This document shows, one piece after another, positions 10,651-24,050 of a stretch of DNA of 64,000 nucleotides. The stretch covers positions 155,664 to 219,663 of the forward strand of contig VXBA01003281.1 of the NCBI GenBank assembly GCA_013399895.1, in the 5' to 3' direction. The first letter of the stretch is position 1. Every line of letters begins with the position of its first letter. The position numbers were made by a program, and so were the translations under genes. The notes beneath the pieces are model-generated. The model made no database searches and was not told where the DNA came from. It worked only from the letters and a program-made list of their open reading frames with translations. The stretch is from Serilophus lunatus. Its lineage: Eukaryota; Chordata; Aves; Passeriformes; Eurylaimidae.

Positions 10651-12422
10651 ATGAAGTTTCTTAGAGAACTTAAGCATAGAGGACCATAATGTTCAACTTG
10701 GCAGTTTCCTAGAGGTTTGTATTTCTATAATTTGGTTGTGTCCACAACCTTCCCAGCACACACAGCCTGAGTTCCTCTTTCTTATTTAAACTCATTGCAA
10801 ACCAGATTCTAGGCTGCAGTGGCACCAAAATCCCTTAGTGGAGTGGATTCAGTTGGCAAGCATCGTTTAAAACTGCTTTGTGAACAATGATGAGCCTAGA
10901 TCCCTGACAAACATTGCTGATTCTGCTTTTTTTATAGTACTGGGGAAATGTGCCTTGTGATTAGGTTTAAGAGATCTGAGTCCACTGCCCTTTCCAGCTG
11001 TAAGGAATCAGGTCTTGTCTCCCTGAGTGATTTCTGGACTGATGCTTAGGTGTGGTTGGACTGGGGCATTTACTGTCTTCCCTGCTGGAGTTGTGACATA
11101 ACACTGACAGGAATGTCATGTTTGTGAGGCCAGAGAGGGCCTTCTAATGATACCATATAGAGATTTCCATACCTTTCTTCTTTACTGCTTAATTAATTTT
11201 TTGTTTTCAAACTTTTGTCATCTTTTAACCTTCTCTCTCTCTTATCCCAAAAGTAAAGCACCAGTATTTCTGTTTACAAACATGCATCCTACAAACATCA
11301 CCACAATACAGATCTACATGAAAATGCCTGCTTATCTTGTGGGAGTAGCTCTAGATGAATTGAATTAGCTGAACGATTGTTTTAGTAATTTTTTCTCATA
11401 CTTTATCTGTCATATGTTACCAATCTTAGTAAAAAAAAATGGGGAAGGCGTTTATGAGGTGTCCATCCAGTAGGTGTTTCACACTTTTGTTCTGGTGTCT
11501 CTTGCAAAAGTAAATTAAATAGTAATTTAAAAATTTCAATTTAAAAATTGCATGGCTTCTTGGTTCTTGCTCTGGGTTGATTTCCAGATAACATTTTTGT
11601 AGTTGATTTTTATCAACATAAGCAGCAGTTTTGTGGCTGAAATGAAACCCTATCATCACGTCCCAGTTTCCTGTTTTCCAACTCATCGCAAGTTCCACAG
11701 CAAGAGGAGCCAAACCTTTCAGTATGCATAATTTTGGTTGTCTTTTGGTTGCCTTTTCAGAAAAGAGGAACTGCATCTCCCTTTTTTCCTTAAAGGAAAT
11801 GTGAAATGGCTCAGTTTTGGCATTCAAAAGCAGTACATATTTCTGAAGATGTTATCCTTTAGTTATTTAGTATGTATTTGCAATCTACTTGTTATATGAA
11901 TATTAGGAAGCTTAATTTTTGTAATATGCATTGAGATACTCAGAAGGAAATTGATCTAGCTAAAAACAGTTCGAAACCAATTATCATTTCAATATGTCTG
12001 TCAAAACAAGTTTTAAGCATGTTGAAAACATGAATATCTCTCTATAGTGGACATTATTGGGCTGTTAAAGCAAGATATTAATATTTTAAGGATCTTTTCC
12101 ACAAGGGTTTATGCTTATTACAACCCTAATATGCTACACAGCTTAAAAAAAATCTGTCCTTCACCCTATTTCTTTCACCTACTGCTTTTGTTGCTTCATG
12201 TTAGCTCATCATCTCTTCTCTTGTGCTATTTTCCTTGTTTGTTAGTTTGCTTTGTAATCTGGATCCAACATGCTATCGATTAAAATGTCCTTGGTAGGTA
12301 GCAAGGATTGGGAATTTTTCTAAACAAAGTGGAGGCACTACAACCAACTTCAACCCAAAGCTTCCAAGCACTGGATATTTCAGCTTCAAAAACAGTGACT
12401 TGTATGGATAACAGCAGACAAA
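10651..12422 (+). other. Intron 1, no recognised feature
   Basis: AT-rich sequence with scattered short open frames that show no family resemblance. I see no repeat, RNA gene or exon here. Confidence 0.55.
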
Positions 12423-12698
12423 TAGGCTGAGAGTAGAATATTTCCAGTAACAGGCAGGGGTCACCAGTATTGAGGCCATGCTGCTGAGGACACAGCTGCA
12501 CATCTCCAGGATGGAGGATCACCGCCTCCCTAAGATTGTGCTCTGTGGTGAACTCGCCACTGGCTGCCACAACAGAGGAGCCCCAAAGAGGAGATANTGT
12601 CTCGTCACTACCATCTAAGGAGACTTTCCACTGTGCTTTTTGCAACCAGACGCATCGGCCTTTTTAGCCATCAGAGCATTTGCAGCAAGCGTGGGTAG
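12423..12698 (+). mobile_element. Decayed non-LTR retrotransposon, C-terminal tail of the RT protein (RTE-like)
   Basis: Conceptual + strand peptides fit the C-terminal tail found after the reverse transcriptase in RTE-like LINE proteins. From 12460 the frame reads VTSIEAMLLRTQL, then HISRMEDHRLPKIVLCGELA, then NRGAPKRR up to the N at 12597. After the N it reads ETFHCAFCNQT (12620-12649) and, after a frameshift at 12650, RIGLFSHQSICSKRG and a stop at 12696. The last part is the zinc-finger-like Cys..Cys..His..Cys ending of these proteins. Stops lie upstream (near 12440), so it is a fossil. Assignment to RTE rather than another LINE clade is inference. Confidence 0.6.
12597..12597. other. Assembly gap (single N) hiding a deletion
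   Basis: The N falls between the GAPKRR block and the ETFHC block of the LINE tail. In related proteins these are separated by several tens of residues, so sequence of the order of 200 bases is probably missing from the assembly, or deleted, here. Confidence 0.65.
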
Positions 12699-15600
12699 AG
12701 CCCTTCCCATATCTTTTTCATAAAGCCTACCCATTTCCAGTAGTAATGGTGGAAACAACATTCCACATAGAATTACTGGGAAAAGCATAATTGTAAGCAG
12801 AGTTCATAGTATATTACAGATATTCTGTAAGTAAAGACTGGGTAATTAAAGAAGATTTACCCAAGTGAAGCCAAATGCAGTGCAGAGGATAATTAATGTG
12901 GCTGAAAGAACTCAATAATAACAGCTTTGAACTTTTACAGTAGTTCTTTAATGCGTGTGTCAAAAGAAGGGGTTGCATTTACAGTCAATAACTATTTCTT
13001 AGAATTTTTACCACACAAGTGAATTAAGAAGCCGTGATAAGAGAGTATGAAAATTACCTTACTAACTAACTACTGAACTATCAGTTGTATTTGGCCCTTT
13101 AGTATGCTATTCATTATTTTTTTATGTATATAAAGCATAAGATTTTGGAGATGTTTTTTCTATAACCTATCTTCCTTCTGGTTGTGTCACTTCTGTGGCA
13201 TAGCTATTCCATTAACAATCCAATTGAGTTAGAGAAATAATTCCTTATTAGGAGTATTCTCTGTGTGCCTGATTAAATCAAGAGGGCTGGAGAGAAAACT
13301 AGCAAAGGGTGCAAAACAAGTCACCCCACCATTGATTCCTAAATTCATCTCTGAAGAGGCTGGCTCAGCTCCTTGTACAGCCTACTGGTGAGTTTGGAGA
13401 AGAAAAGCATGAAAGTCCAGGAGATGAGAAGGCTCTAGCTGAAATGCACTCATTCCCTTCCCAATTTGGGCCTGTTATTCATGTGCTGTGATGTAGAATG
13501 AGAAGTCTGTGAGTTTGTGGGTACTTTGCACTCAGCAGTGTCTCTAGAGAGAGAATGCTGGTTTCACAACCAAACTGTGATTTGGGCCATGGACGTTTCT
13601 TCATGTTAGACTTGCCTCAGACAACCTTCAGAGCAGGTCTTGAAACTTTTTTAACCCTTTCCTCTTCCAGTGGAACATATTAAGAGGTTCCAGCCTCACC
13701 TGTGTTACTGGGGTGTCAGGCTGTTTGGAAGAAGGTTCTGTTCTTTTGAAAACTTCCTAACGCAGCAGGAGGATGACATTATGAGCAGGTTTAGGGATAT
13801 TTCTGTAACACAAGTAATGAGAAGTTGCTACTACTACTTGTGGTTTAAAAGCTTGTTCAAAATAGAGTAGTATTTTTGAGCAGATGCTTTTCATAACACA
13901 TCCCAAAATCAGTTCCAGACCTGGACTCAGTCCTTCTTCTTGAGTCTAGCTATCCTTACACTTCCCATGTCTTTATTACACAGTGTGTCCATTCTCACAA
14001 AAGAGTCAACCTCTTCTGCGATAAGAGCCAGAATTTTCCTATCTTTTAATAGGACAGGCTTGTGGAACATCATACTGTTTCAGAGTTCATGTTAATAATT
14101 TGTCATCAATAATTTTTATGGTGTTTTACAAATGAGAGATTTATATAACAAAATAATTAAATGATACAGCCTTAACTTTCTATTTGTTAAATATCAGATA
14201 TTCTGATTGTCTTTCTTTAAGTGCAGAAAGTATTTGACAGGAAGAACATTTTGAAAAATGTTGACTGTCAGCAAAACTAAATATATTTCAATAATGACAT
14301 AAAAAAATGTTTCTAATAAATATTCTAAGTAGGAAATAAAAGTCTATTGAAGGAAAAAAGTAATATTCCACTTTTTTAATGTAATGCTATATCTTAAAGT
14401 ATTTTAAATTTCTGCGAAATGATTCATTGAGCTTTGAAACAATTGGCATTTAAATTATCAACATGCATTAACACAAGATGTTTTCAATGGCTCAGCAAAA
14501 CCTATATTCCTAGTTTTTAATTTTATACCAAGACCTAAGGAGGAAAGATGGCCAGTAGCTTTATTTGACAGCTAGCACCAATATACTTAAAAGCACACTG
14601 TTCATAACCATCATCATAAAAAACCTTACAACTATTCTTTTGAAGTTCACTTATGAATTCAGTTTGACTGTGTTAATGACTTGTACTGATTTTTTTGAGC
14701 TTGAGCTTTATTAGTGCAAATACTTATGGAAAGTGTATTTTAAGCCTGAGTGCCAGAATATTAATCAAAACCTTAATTACATATTCAGTAGTAATATTCA
14801 CAATTCATATGGGTCTTACTTAATTTCATTACTCATCCAATCAAGGTTCAGAAGCAATGACATATGATTTAAATAGCAACTTGTTTTGGATATTTCTAAT
14901 TAGTAGACACAAAGGATTGGTTATTAAAGAAATTAACTTTGGTACCTTAAAAACTGAAGAATAACCTTGAAATAAGAATTTCTCAACATTCAATTCTGTT
15001 CACAGAAAATTTGCAAGAAGTTTTTTTACATGCTTAGTGTATATAAAGAATTTTCAAATAAACAATAGATATATCATAGAAGTATGCCTTCTAATGGCAT
15101 GTCATAAATCATTCTTTGGAGAATTCTTCATGAACAGCAACCTTAATAGTCATGAGGAAGGAAAAACAAAGAAAGCAAATTATTTATGTTCATTTCAAGT
15201 AATTGGTTTGAGTTCAAATGTTGTCATTGTCACTACAGAATGCACTTTATTGTGAGAATACTTTTTTGACCAAAGAAATTCTAATTTGATCATAATGGAG
15301 AATGTGTCACACTGGATTTATTTTACTATGCAGGAGTCTGCCACTGCTTCATCTGTGCTTTCACTTTCCAATCCTCAAAAACCTCTGAAGTCTCCTTTTG
15401 AGGGGACAAGGCTTTGAAAAGTGTGCCTGTGAACTTGAAGAACCAGTGGAAGGATTGGGTCCTTCTCCCCATCATACTGTCACTCCATGCTCTGTTAAGT
15501 GTCCTTCATCCGCACTACAACCCAAAGCTCTTTGATTCTATGATGTCCCACTCTTGATGCTCTGCAGCTCCCTCAAAGCTGCATTTCTATGAGCAATATT

Positions 15601-17903
15601 GTATTCTAAAAACAAGGAAGCATAAAACCATAGGAATAGTCTAGGAATGCTATTGATTGCCATTGCTCAGTGTGTGTATACCTGCGATTTGTTGCAAGCA
15701 ATTTTGTGACATAGGCTGTCTCACACTTTTTCTTAATTATTTTTTTTCGTGTGAACATTATTTTAGTATATAGACTTCACAAAAAGAAGAAATGCATGAA
15801 AAAGTAAGGTAAAATCTGGGGATCGTCAGTCATGGAACTATCTTTTTAATTTCTTCTCTTGGCAACTATTTTTATCTTATCCAAGCATTAGCTCTGAGAG
15901 AGAAATAATGTTCACTTCAGAAGCTACTTCCTCCTCAATAAATAATTCAGAACCTTAGATTGTTCATGAGGAATTATCAACATACTAGTAGTAATTTAAT
16001 ATACCGAGCAATCTCACTCACTTTAGCCTACCTATGATTTAAATAGAATATGACAGTTTAGGGTCTCCATTTGCCCCATGGCATGTTGGGATCAAACTTG
16101 GCAAGTGATTGCAGTGTTCTCATATCTTCTGAAGAAGTGAATGAAAGTTGCATAATTCAGAGAGGATTTCTTAATTACGTGCTAAATCAGAGTTTGCCTG
16201 CTTGTATTCTGAATCCAAATTGTTGCCCAGGACCAGCTTTAAAAGATGTGAGTATTTTCTCTCTCCCTTTTTAACTAGCGTCTCACAATCTTGTCTCTTT
16301 TTTTCTTTTTTTTAACTTGTTGAGTTATTATTTTGAGGCAGAATTTAAGTGTATTAGTTACCTTTGATTTATCCCATGGCTGAAAGCCTGTGCCTACCTT
16401 CCCTGGCCTGTCTGACACATAGGATCCAATAGCTGAGTACTACCTGATTTCTGGAAGTTTTACATTCTTTGCTTTTGAAAACAGTCTATTTTATTTTTTT
16501 TTCTTCCTTTGTCACTAGTAGCCCAACTTCGTACATCACAGAGTGTTAGCTACTGGTTGTGCTGGGAAGGTTTATGTTTCCTGTGGTCATAAGTAGCAGT
16601 GGTTAAAAATAGGCATATTCATTCTCATTCTAATTCTTTTGCCCTGTTGGTGGGAAAATGCAAAGCCGGGAGTACATCAATGGCATAGGTATCATGTGCT
16701 GCTATAAGCTACAGATCTGTTATACCTGAGCTCAGGTTAGGACTTCTTTTTCCATATGTTGCTTTTTCTTAAGTGGCTTAGATGTGGTCATGGTGGTTTG
16801 TGCTTGATGCATCACAAATTTGGCATGAATTTTCTTCTATTTTTGCTGTACACAAAAATAGTTTGTCTAAACATCAGATTATAATAAGCCTTGTCATGAA
16901 AGTTTATGGTTATATTCACTTAAACCATAGCAATCTGGTTTGCATCCATGGAACTGGGTTTGCATGGAAGGCAAGGGATGCCTACAATCAAGAGATGTTA
17001 AGCACGATGCATAAATTTTCGTATTTGCCTTTTGTCTTCTCTAGGGTCTGTATCCTTTAGAAAGCCTTTTGGTAGGTAGCCTAACTGTGCTAGTGTTTAT
17101 GCCAAAGATACATAATGAAATCATACATAGACACTTGTAATTGTCTTGATAAGATGCAGCCCACGGCTGTATTTCTCCAGGAAAATAGCAGATTGGGATT
17201 GAGGATTAACATATTTTTCTGTGTTTTGTAAAGGAAATATTGCCCTTCAAACTTCTATAGTGTTCCCCAATTCATCTGGCTGATAAGGTAAAAAGGTAGC
17301 CAGACCTTCTCACAAAATCTGTTTGCCTACAGGGGAGGCTGTAGCTGAGTAATTCTTTTCCTGTATAATCTGGACAGATTTAGAAAGGGTTCAAGGGGAG
17401 ACATACCCCCTTCATGTAAATCCCTGCTTAATGGAGGAAAGATAACACAACAGGGTTTGGCTCATTCATTTGAATGTGATACTGCTTTTGTTATTTAACT
17501 TCTTGGTTAACCTGGTGTTTCAGCAGAACTACACTGGAGATTTTCATTTTGGAAACAGTCTGCTGATCGTACGGCATGCACAGAAGGAGCAAGGAACTTT
17601 AGGTCAGTGGCATGCAGAAGTGAGGCACATTAGGTCAGTGGTAAATATATTTCTGCTTTGATTTAAAGTGTCTTTAAGATGTTCAGAAATTTCCTTTATG
17701 TTCCAGTGGGATAAGAGATTGAACGCATGATGGAGCAATGATGATCAGCACATATAACGTTGCAAGGGATATGTTTTGAAGCATCAGCCAGTATTGTGCA
17801 GCTGGATGAAAAAGACATCTAAAGATGTACTCTTCTTATCTAACTGAGAAACTGGTTTCATTTTGGCTCTGGCAGATCTGTAAGAAGGACTTTAAAGGGT
17901 TAT
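12699..17903 (+). other. Intron 1, no recognised gene
   Basis: AT-rich sequence. The part from about 14080 to 15070 is especially AT-rich, repeat-free, and contains several TAATTA-type homeodomain-like words. No exon, RNA gene or transposon could be assigned. Confidence 0.55.
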
Positions 17904-17926
17904 ACACACACACACACACACACACA
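17904..17926 (+). repeat. (AC)n microsatellite
   Basis: About 11.5 uninterrupted AC units, ending at ATAAAA. A simple repeat likely to vary in length. Confidence 0.95.
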
Positions 17927-19560
17927 TAAAATTAGTGCAAGGGGAGGAAAATGGGGGAAATGAGGATAGAACAGTAGATATAGAAATGCTAGTAGTAATT
18001 TGGTTAACAAAAAAACTCTTAAGCTGCTGAGAAAGTAAAGTTTCAATGCACATTTTTGCTTGATCTGTTCAGTTGCTGACTGTTGCCTCTAAGGAAAATA
18101 AGTGAAACATAGTGACAGACCTCTCAAAAACCTGAGAAAGAAAAGCAAAGTAGAAGAGTCTGTGGAGAATTTGAATCATATGAAAAATGACTGGAAATAG
18201 GTGCTCAAATATATTTATGTTCCTGAGAAAAGAGAACTCAAACTAGAGATCTGCTGATATACCACCAAATATTAATGATAAAACTTGAAAAAGTGGGATA
18301 TATATGTTTAAAAACTAATTTTTTGAAAGGTCTGCAAAGGTGATTTCCCTGGGCTTAGAACTAGGCTGGTGTAATGGATTGCTGGAGTCCTGCTGTGAGA
18401 AGAGAAGGGTAGACATTCCAGAAATCTGCGGAAATGTTATCCATTGTGGGGTATTTAAACTACTTAAAGGGATATTGGAGAGCACTGCCTATTGTTAATC
18501 ATCATAGATGTTTTAATGTGGTAGCTGACAGTCTTTATGAAGTAGCTAATATATTAATAAGATGTGTTACAGTGTTTTATTTTTTTACGGGGTTATTTTG
18601 GAATTTTTAGAATTTCTCAGTAAACAATAAGGACACTATGGAAGACTGATAACACTGAATAACTTTCAGCAAAGTGATCACTGATAGCCTTCCTTTATGC
18701 TTCTTGAGGAAATAAAGTGGGTAAGTGTTTTTTATTTTGTTTTATTTTCCACAAAAGAGCAAAATTTCATAATTGAGGTAAATGGCTATTAATAGAAACT
18801 TACAGTTACAAATATATAAATAAATTATAAATTTATTTGAAATTAATAATGTTAACACTGCCAGGAATCTTTTGATGCTAGGAACATCAAAAAAGAGAGA
18901 AAATCATAGGGTATGCCTCTAAAATGAAGCGTTTATTTGCAACACATTAAGAATCTGTGCAAGACACCTTCCCTCCTTGCAGACTTTCTTAGCTCGCTGA
19001 GCAGCACTAAGGCTCCGAGGTCAAGAGGTTTGGAGATAAAGTGCGACTTCCCATAACCAAGCTGATCTGGGCTTTACAGAAAAAAAATAACAAATAGCAA
19101 AACACTCTTCAGCTATGTATAAGGGGCAGAAAAAGGAAGAGCAAGAGCTGCTATCATATGAGGGTGGATATTAAAGATAATATAGATATGAGTTGGTACT
19201 TTCCCTCATTTTTCAATAAAGATGTAAATGTTAGCATGATAGTAAAGGGAAGATAGATACTGCATATGATGAAATAACATAAAAACCAGAAATAACCACA
19301 ACTGCAACATTAAATTACTTTATCTTTGAAAAGTCAAAGGGAATTAATGATTCCCATTCCAAAATATTGAAAGAATTGATGAATTACATATGTATTTTAC
19401 ATCTGTTAAGAAAGAAATGTACCATAAGGCTGGAGAAGAGCTAAGAAATAAAATTATTTATCAACTATCTATCTATACGTAAGTGATGCTATACATGTCC
19501 TTTTCTTTAAAAAATGTTCTGAAGACGTACAATTAAGGAGAAAGGACAAAAGAAATCAAG

Positions 19561-19580
19561 TGTAACAGGATGTAACAGGA
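19561..19580 (+). repeat. Perfect 10-bp tandem duplication
   Basis: TGTAACAGGA occurs twice head to tail. It is probably a replication-slippage product. Confidence 0.9.
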
Positions 19581-22500
19581 TTTACTTAAAGATTGATACT
19601 GCCAGACTGACCTGAGAACTTTCCCAGTACCCTACTGAATTTTACAGGTGAAGGCAATGTGCTGTGTGTTTTCTGTCTGGCCAGGAGAAAAAAATCTTTG
19701 ATGCACCCTGGAATTCTTCAGCAGAACTGGACAAGAAGGGGATGAGCAAGAGAACTGTAGAGTATGAAAGGAACTAACTCACTAGCAGATGTGTTTAAGC
19801 TCAACAAATACAGTGAACTATGAGACAGGCACTGTGTGGCTACAACATGGTTTTACTGAGTGACCCAAAACTCATGGCACAATGAGAGCTTACATCCTTG
19901 TTAGCCTCTTCCTTCTCCTCCTCTTCTCCAGGAGACATATGTTTAAATTACCGCATTATCATTCTGCCAGAATTTCCAACCTACAGCTCTTTTTGTTTTC
20001 AAAATTCTGAATTTTATATCGGATAGAATTTTGTGTTTCACAGCCTGATCTGAGCATATTGGGATTTTGTTTATTCTCCAGGCATGATCAGAGCGGATAA
20101 AAAAAATTGCTGGTGGAAATAGAGTCAAAACAAATTGAGGCTTTCTACATTTTGATTTTGCTCCACAGAGATGTATTGTCACATGCTATGAAATCAGGGG
20201 GCTTAAAAACTTCAGAGTCAATGATTTAAGCTTCCACTAAACATCTTCTCAAATAGGATTCAAGCATATGTATCTGTGGCATACCCCGAGACACAGTTAA
20301 ATTGGAGCTTTCCATATCTTGTAGCATCCCAGAAAATTTCACTTAAGATTTCTTATGATAATATGTAGACAGGTCCGAGTTTTGTCAAAAGGTACAATAC
20401 TGAATTTAGATACATAGTCTTGGTGAGACTTCACTGGCTGCTTAGCAACTGTGAGCATTCAGGTGTTTAGTTGGGCATCTGCAAAGTGACAGAGGAAACT
20501 GCTATCACTGAAGTATGACTATACCATTTAGATCCAAAGTGTATTCAAAGTGTATTCATGTGCCTTGTACTTTGTAAAATTGCCTGCTTGAGGTTTTTAA
20601 AGTAACAATAAGAGGACTTTTGTCAGTTCCTGCAAATTAAGGTTGCAGTGGGCTTTTTACGTGTAGAATTTATAGTATTCTTAAATCAAAATGTAGAAAT
20701 AACATCATGTTACTGTGGAAATGGCTTTATTTTAATTTTTGTACTTTAAAACATTCTCACCTGCCACTGCAGAATAAACACAACAGCTAGAGAATGAGAC
20801 TAATTGACAAACAGAACTATATTCTATCATGGGGCCAGAGTATTTCTTGTCCACAATTGTAATGACAAAGGTATGTGTCAAGTAGTGTTGAAGAGCTTTC
20901 TTTAGGTGGTATTCAGTAGTATTTGTTGACTGGTTCATTCTAACCTCAGGCACGGATGTGTCCGCTTTCCCTGATGTTACATAAATCTGGGTGCTTCAGA
21001 AATTGAGTTAGTCTGAAATAAAAGATATTTTCGACTGAGTCTGGAATGCCTTTGCTCTCGTGCAGAGTGCCACAGCCCTGACTGGTTAAGTGGTACTTAA
21101 CAAAGTGTTAAAGCAGTTTAAAGTCCAAAACGTAAATGGTCATGTTTCCCTGTATGCCAGTCTGCACAGAGGCACCCCTGCTTTAAGCTGCACTTGAAGT
21201 CCCCACAGGCTTTATAATGTGCCTGACTCCTTTAATCAGCCTACTGACTTTAGTTCAGAAATTCACAGAGCAAGTAGTATCTTAGTCATCCTAGGGGAAA
21301 AAAAAGAAAAAGACAAATATAGAATCAGGCCGTGAGGTTGTATTGTAAGTTTGCTAATAATAGTTGCACAAGGGATTACTCAAACACTGAGAGCAGTAGA
21401 GCAGTGGAACTTTTTTTTTTCCCTCCAAAGAGTTGGGATTTTTTTTGGTGTGTAATGCTTCAGCAGCCTCACAGTAAAGAGGTGTATCTGGTCCTACAAG
21501 CCTCATAACACCTGTGTCAAGTAGATATACAAGCAGATAAAGAATCAAACCAGTTTATTAAGTTTAAACAAATTCAGTCACATGAGCGAGACAGAGAAAT
21601 AGATGACTAAAGTAAAGTATTAAGTGTGTTTAACATGAAAAAATATAATTTTGAGCTTATACTGCTTCATCTTTCTTTTTTTTAATTATCTCTCTTATAA
21701 AAGGCAGCTGCCATTCATTCAGACATTTAGATACAGCAAAACGTTGTTGGTCCAAAAGACTGTTCAGTTTCAGCTGCAGATTTGGACTCACGAATAGACA
21801 CAAGGCGCCTCGGATGGCAGATTACTTAGCACCACTAAAGCATCCAAACATGTATAGACTGATGATATTCTGTATTTATATACTTCTTGATCTTAAAACT
21901 AACTTTAAAACTTTTAGAAGTCAACAAAGATTATTCCAGTTGTGCTTTATACTAGTGAAATTTTTGCTGAAAAACAGGACACATTTCAATAGTGAGATTA
22001 GCTAGACTGTGAAATATTACCCCTCAGGGAAGTTGTAGGAGACCAGTTGCATGGATCATTTAAATGCAATTAGGAAAACCAGCAGAGGATGGAGCCAGGC
22101 AATTCCCCCTGCCCGTCCCCCTTTGCTTCCTCCCCAAATAAGTTTGAAAAATGTCATTAGGGGAAATAATGAATTCAGGTAGGATTTAGCAAGTAGTTTT
22201 GCCTGAGAAGAGAAAAATTCAATTTTATTCCAGTAATTTTGTGAAAACATCTACAAATTTAGGAAAGAAGTTTCACACTAAAAATGTGACTTCCCACTTT
22301 GGAATTTAATGCTTCATTTCTGAATTAGTTCATACTTTTTTCAGGTTGATGCAAAAATATGTAATTATATTTTTTCTTTTCTCACTTCTTTCTTTCCCCA
22401 AGATCAGATTTTAATTGAGCTATTCTTGTTTGTTTGTTTTCCGTCACATTCAACCAAACTATCTGTTATTTGCACAATTCTAGAAAATATACTGAGAATT

Positions 22501-24013
22501 CAGTTTCAGGCTGATAGACTTCACGTCTTTTCCTGGGAGGTCTCTTTCATTCAGAGCCTGTGATTTACAGGTTGAGTTGCCTGTCTCAGCTTAAGCAATG
22601 CCTTTAGTAGCTTTCAAGTTTGATTTTTCTGAAAATCTGGTGATGTGTATCAACAACTTCAGTTTCAGTATGAGGTGCACTTTTGTATTCCCTCTCAAAA
22701 TTGGGTTTAAATAGCTCAAATTTGATGCTTAAAGCTAAGCAGTTCTAAATAGAAATAAAGACTGGGAGGCTCTTTAGTAGTTCATAAGTCTTAGATTGCT
22801 TTTCTGAACAAGAGGGAATTTTACCCCCTGAGCCCTGGAAGGTTGCCTCCTTTGCAACTTCCATGGTATGTGTGTCAAATTCTCTGATAGATGGGGAAGA
22901 ATTGAAACCAGAGAGGCTTCATAAAAATAAGCATTTTGTGGGCTACTGGGATTACAACTGCAATATTTAGTGATCTATTGTGAAGCAGCAGATGTACAAT
23001 TTGATATACATAACTTCATTAATCATATTTCTTTCTTAAATTATGATTAAAAAGGAATGCTTAGAAGTGAAAGTTGTCTACAAAGGCTTGTTTTTGTCTT
23101 GTTACTTCAGAAAGGTGGTGTTTTTCTCCCTCTTGCTGTCTGTTGTTAATTAGGGAAGAGGAGATGGATGTGTAGAATTAGGTTGCACATAATCTCATCT
23201 GAATATTTAATCATAAATGATTAAGATGAAGATTTATAGCAGAGATTTTGACATTCTGGCTGATATAGCAAGGTTAATAGAGCTATATTCTCCCCAGTTA
23301 TGGATTGTCTGGGAAAGCAGGAAAGACAATAGTGTCTACTGACATTAGAGGGCAATAAGATCTCCAAGAGTGTTCTTTCCCTTCCTTATTTTCTTTTAAA
23401 AAAGTTGTGCTCGTTGTCTAATGTAACATTAAAAGTTCCACGAGAGAAAATTTAAATAGAAAACAAAACCAAAATTGAAAGAAAAATTATAATAAAACAT
23501 ATAGTTGTGGATTCTCATAGAAAAATAAAATCAGTTCTTCATTATTTGAAAAATATGAGATATTATTTGTTGGAATAAATGACTAATGTGATACGGTATG
23601 ACCAAGGTCAGAAATTGTCCTGTACTGTTTAGTTGTACTTTTTGGACTGAAGGCAACTGAGCTGCATGTTCCACACACTCTAGAGAGTACAAGGCTACTG
23701 ATATCCCCAAGGCTGCGTGAGTGGAGCATGCAACCATGCATTGGTTATGCATTTGCATTGGGTGTGGTGCATTAGCATGCCTTAGCTACACAAATAACAG
23801 GAAAATTATCAGGAAGTACAGTAGTACCAAAATTATTAGTATATTATTTTTACAATATATTCTCTTGTAATCTCTCAAACACGAAAGAATAATTGATTAA
23901 TTATGATGCTGCACTGGAGGATCTGAACTATCATTAGATAATTCTTGATTTTCTGGAGAAAAAACCTGAGATACAGAAAAATATACCCCCACTTAAAAGA
24001 ATTTAAATACTCC

Positions 24014-24050
24014 AACAAAACAAGCAAACAAACAAACAAAAAAAACCAAA
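24014..24050 (+). repeat. (CAAA)n / A-rich simple repeat
   Basis: A run of CAAA units followed by A8. This is low-complexity sequence with no element that I can place next to it. Confidence 0.8.

Noticed and set aside
15505..15546. CR1-like ending (ACAACCCAAAGCTC ... TTTGATTCTATGATG).
   Set aside because: Only about 30 bases resemble the CR1 terminus and the upstream blocks are missing; too weak to call.
17598..17641. TTAGGTCAGTGG occurring twice within about 45 bases.
   Set aside because: A short 12-base repeat with no further symmetry; chance or minor local duplication.
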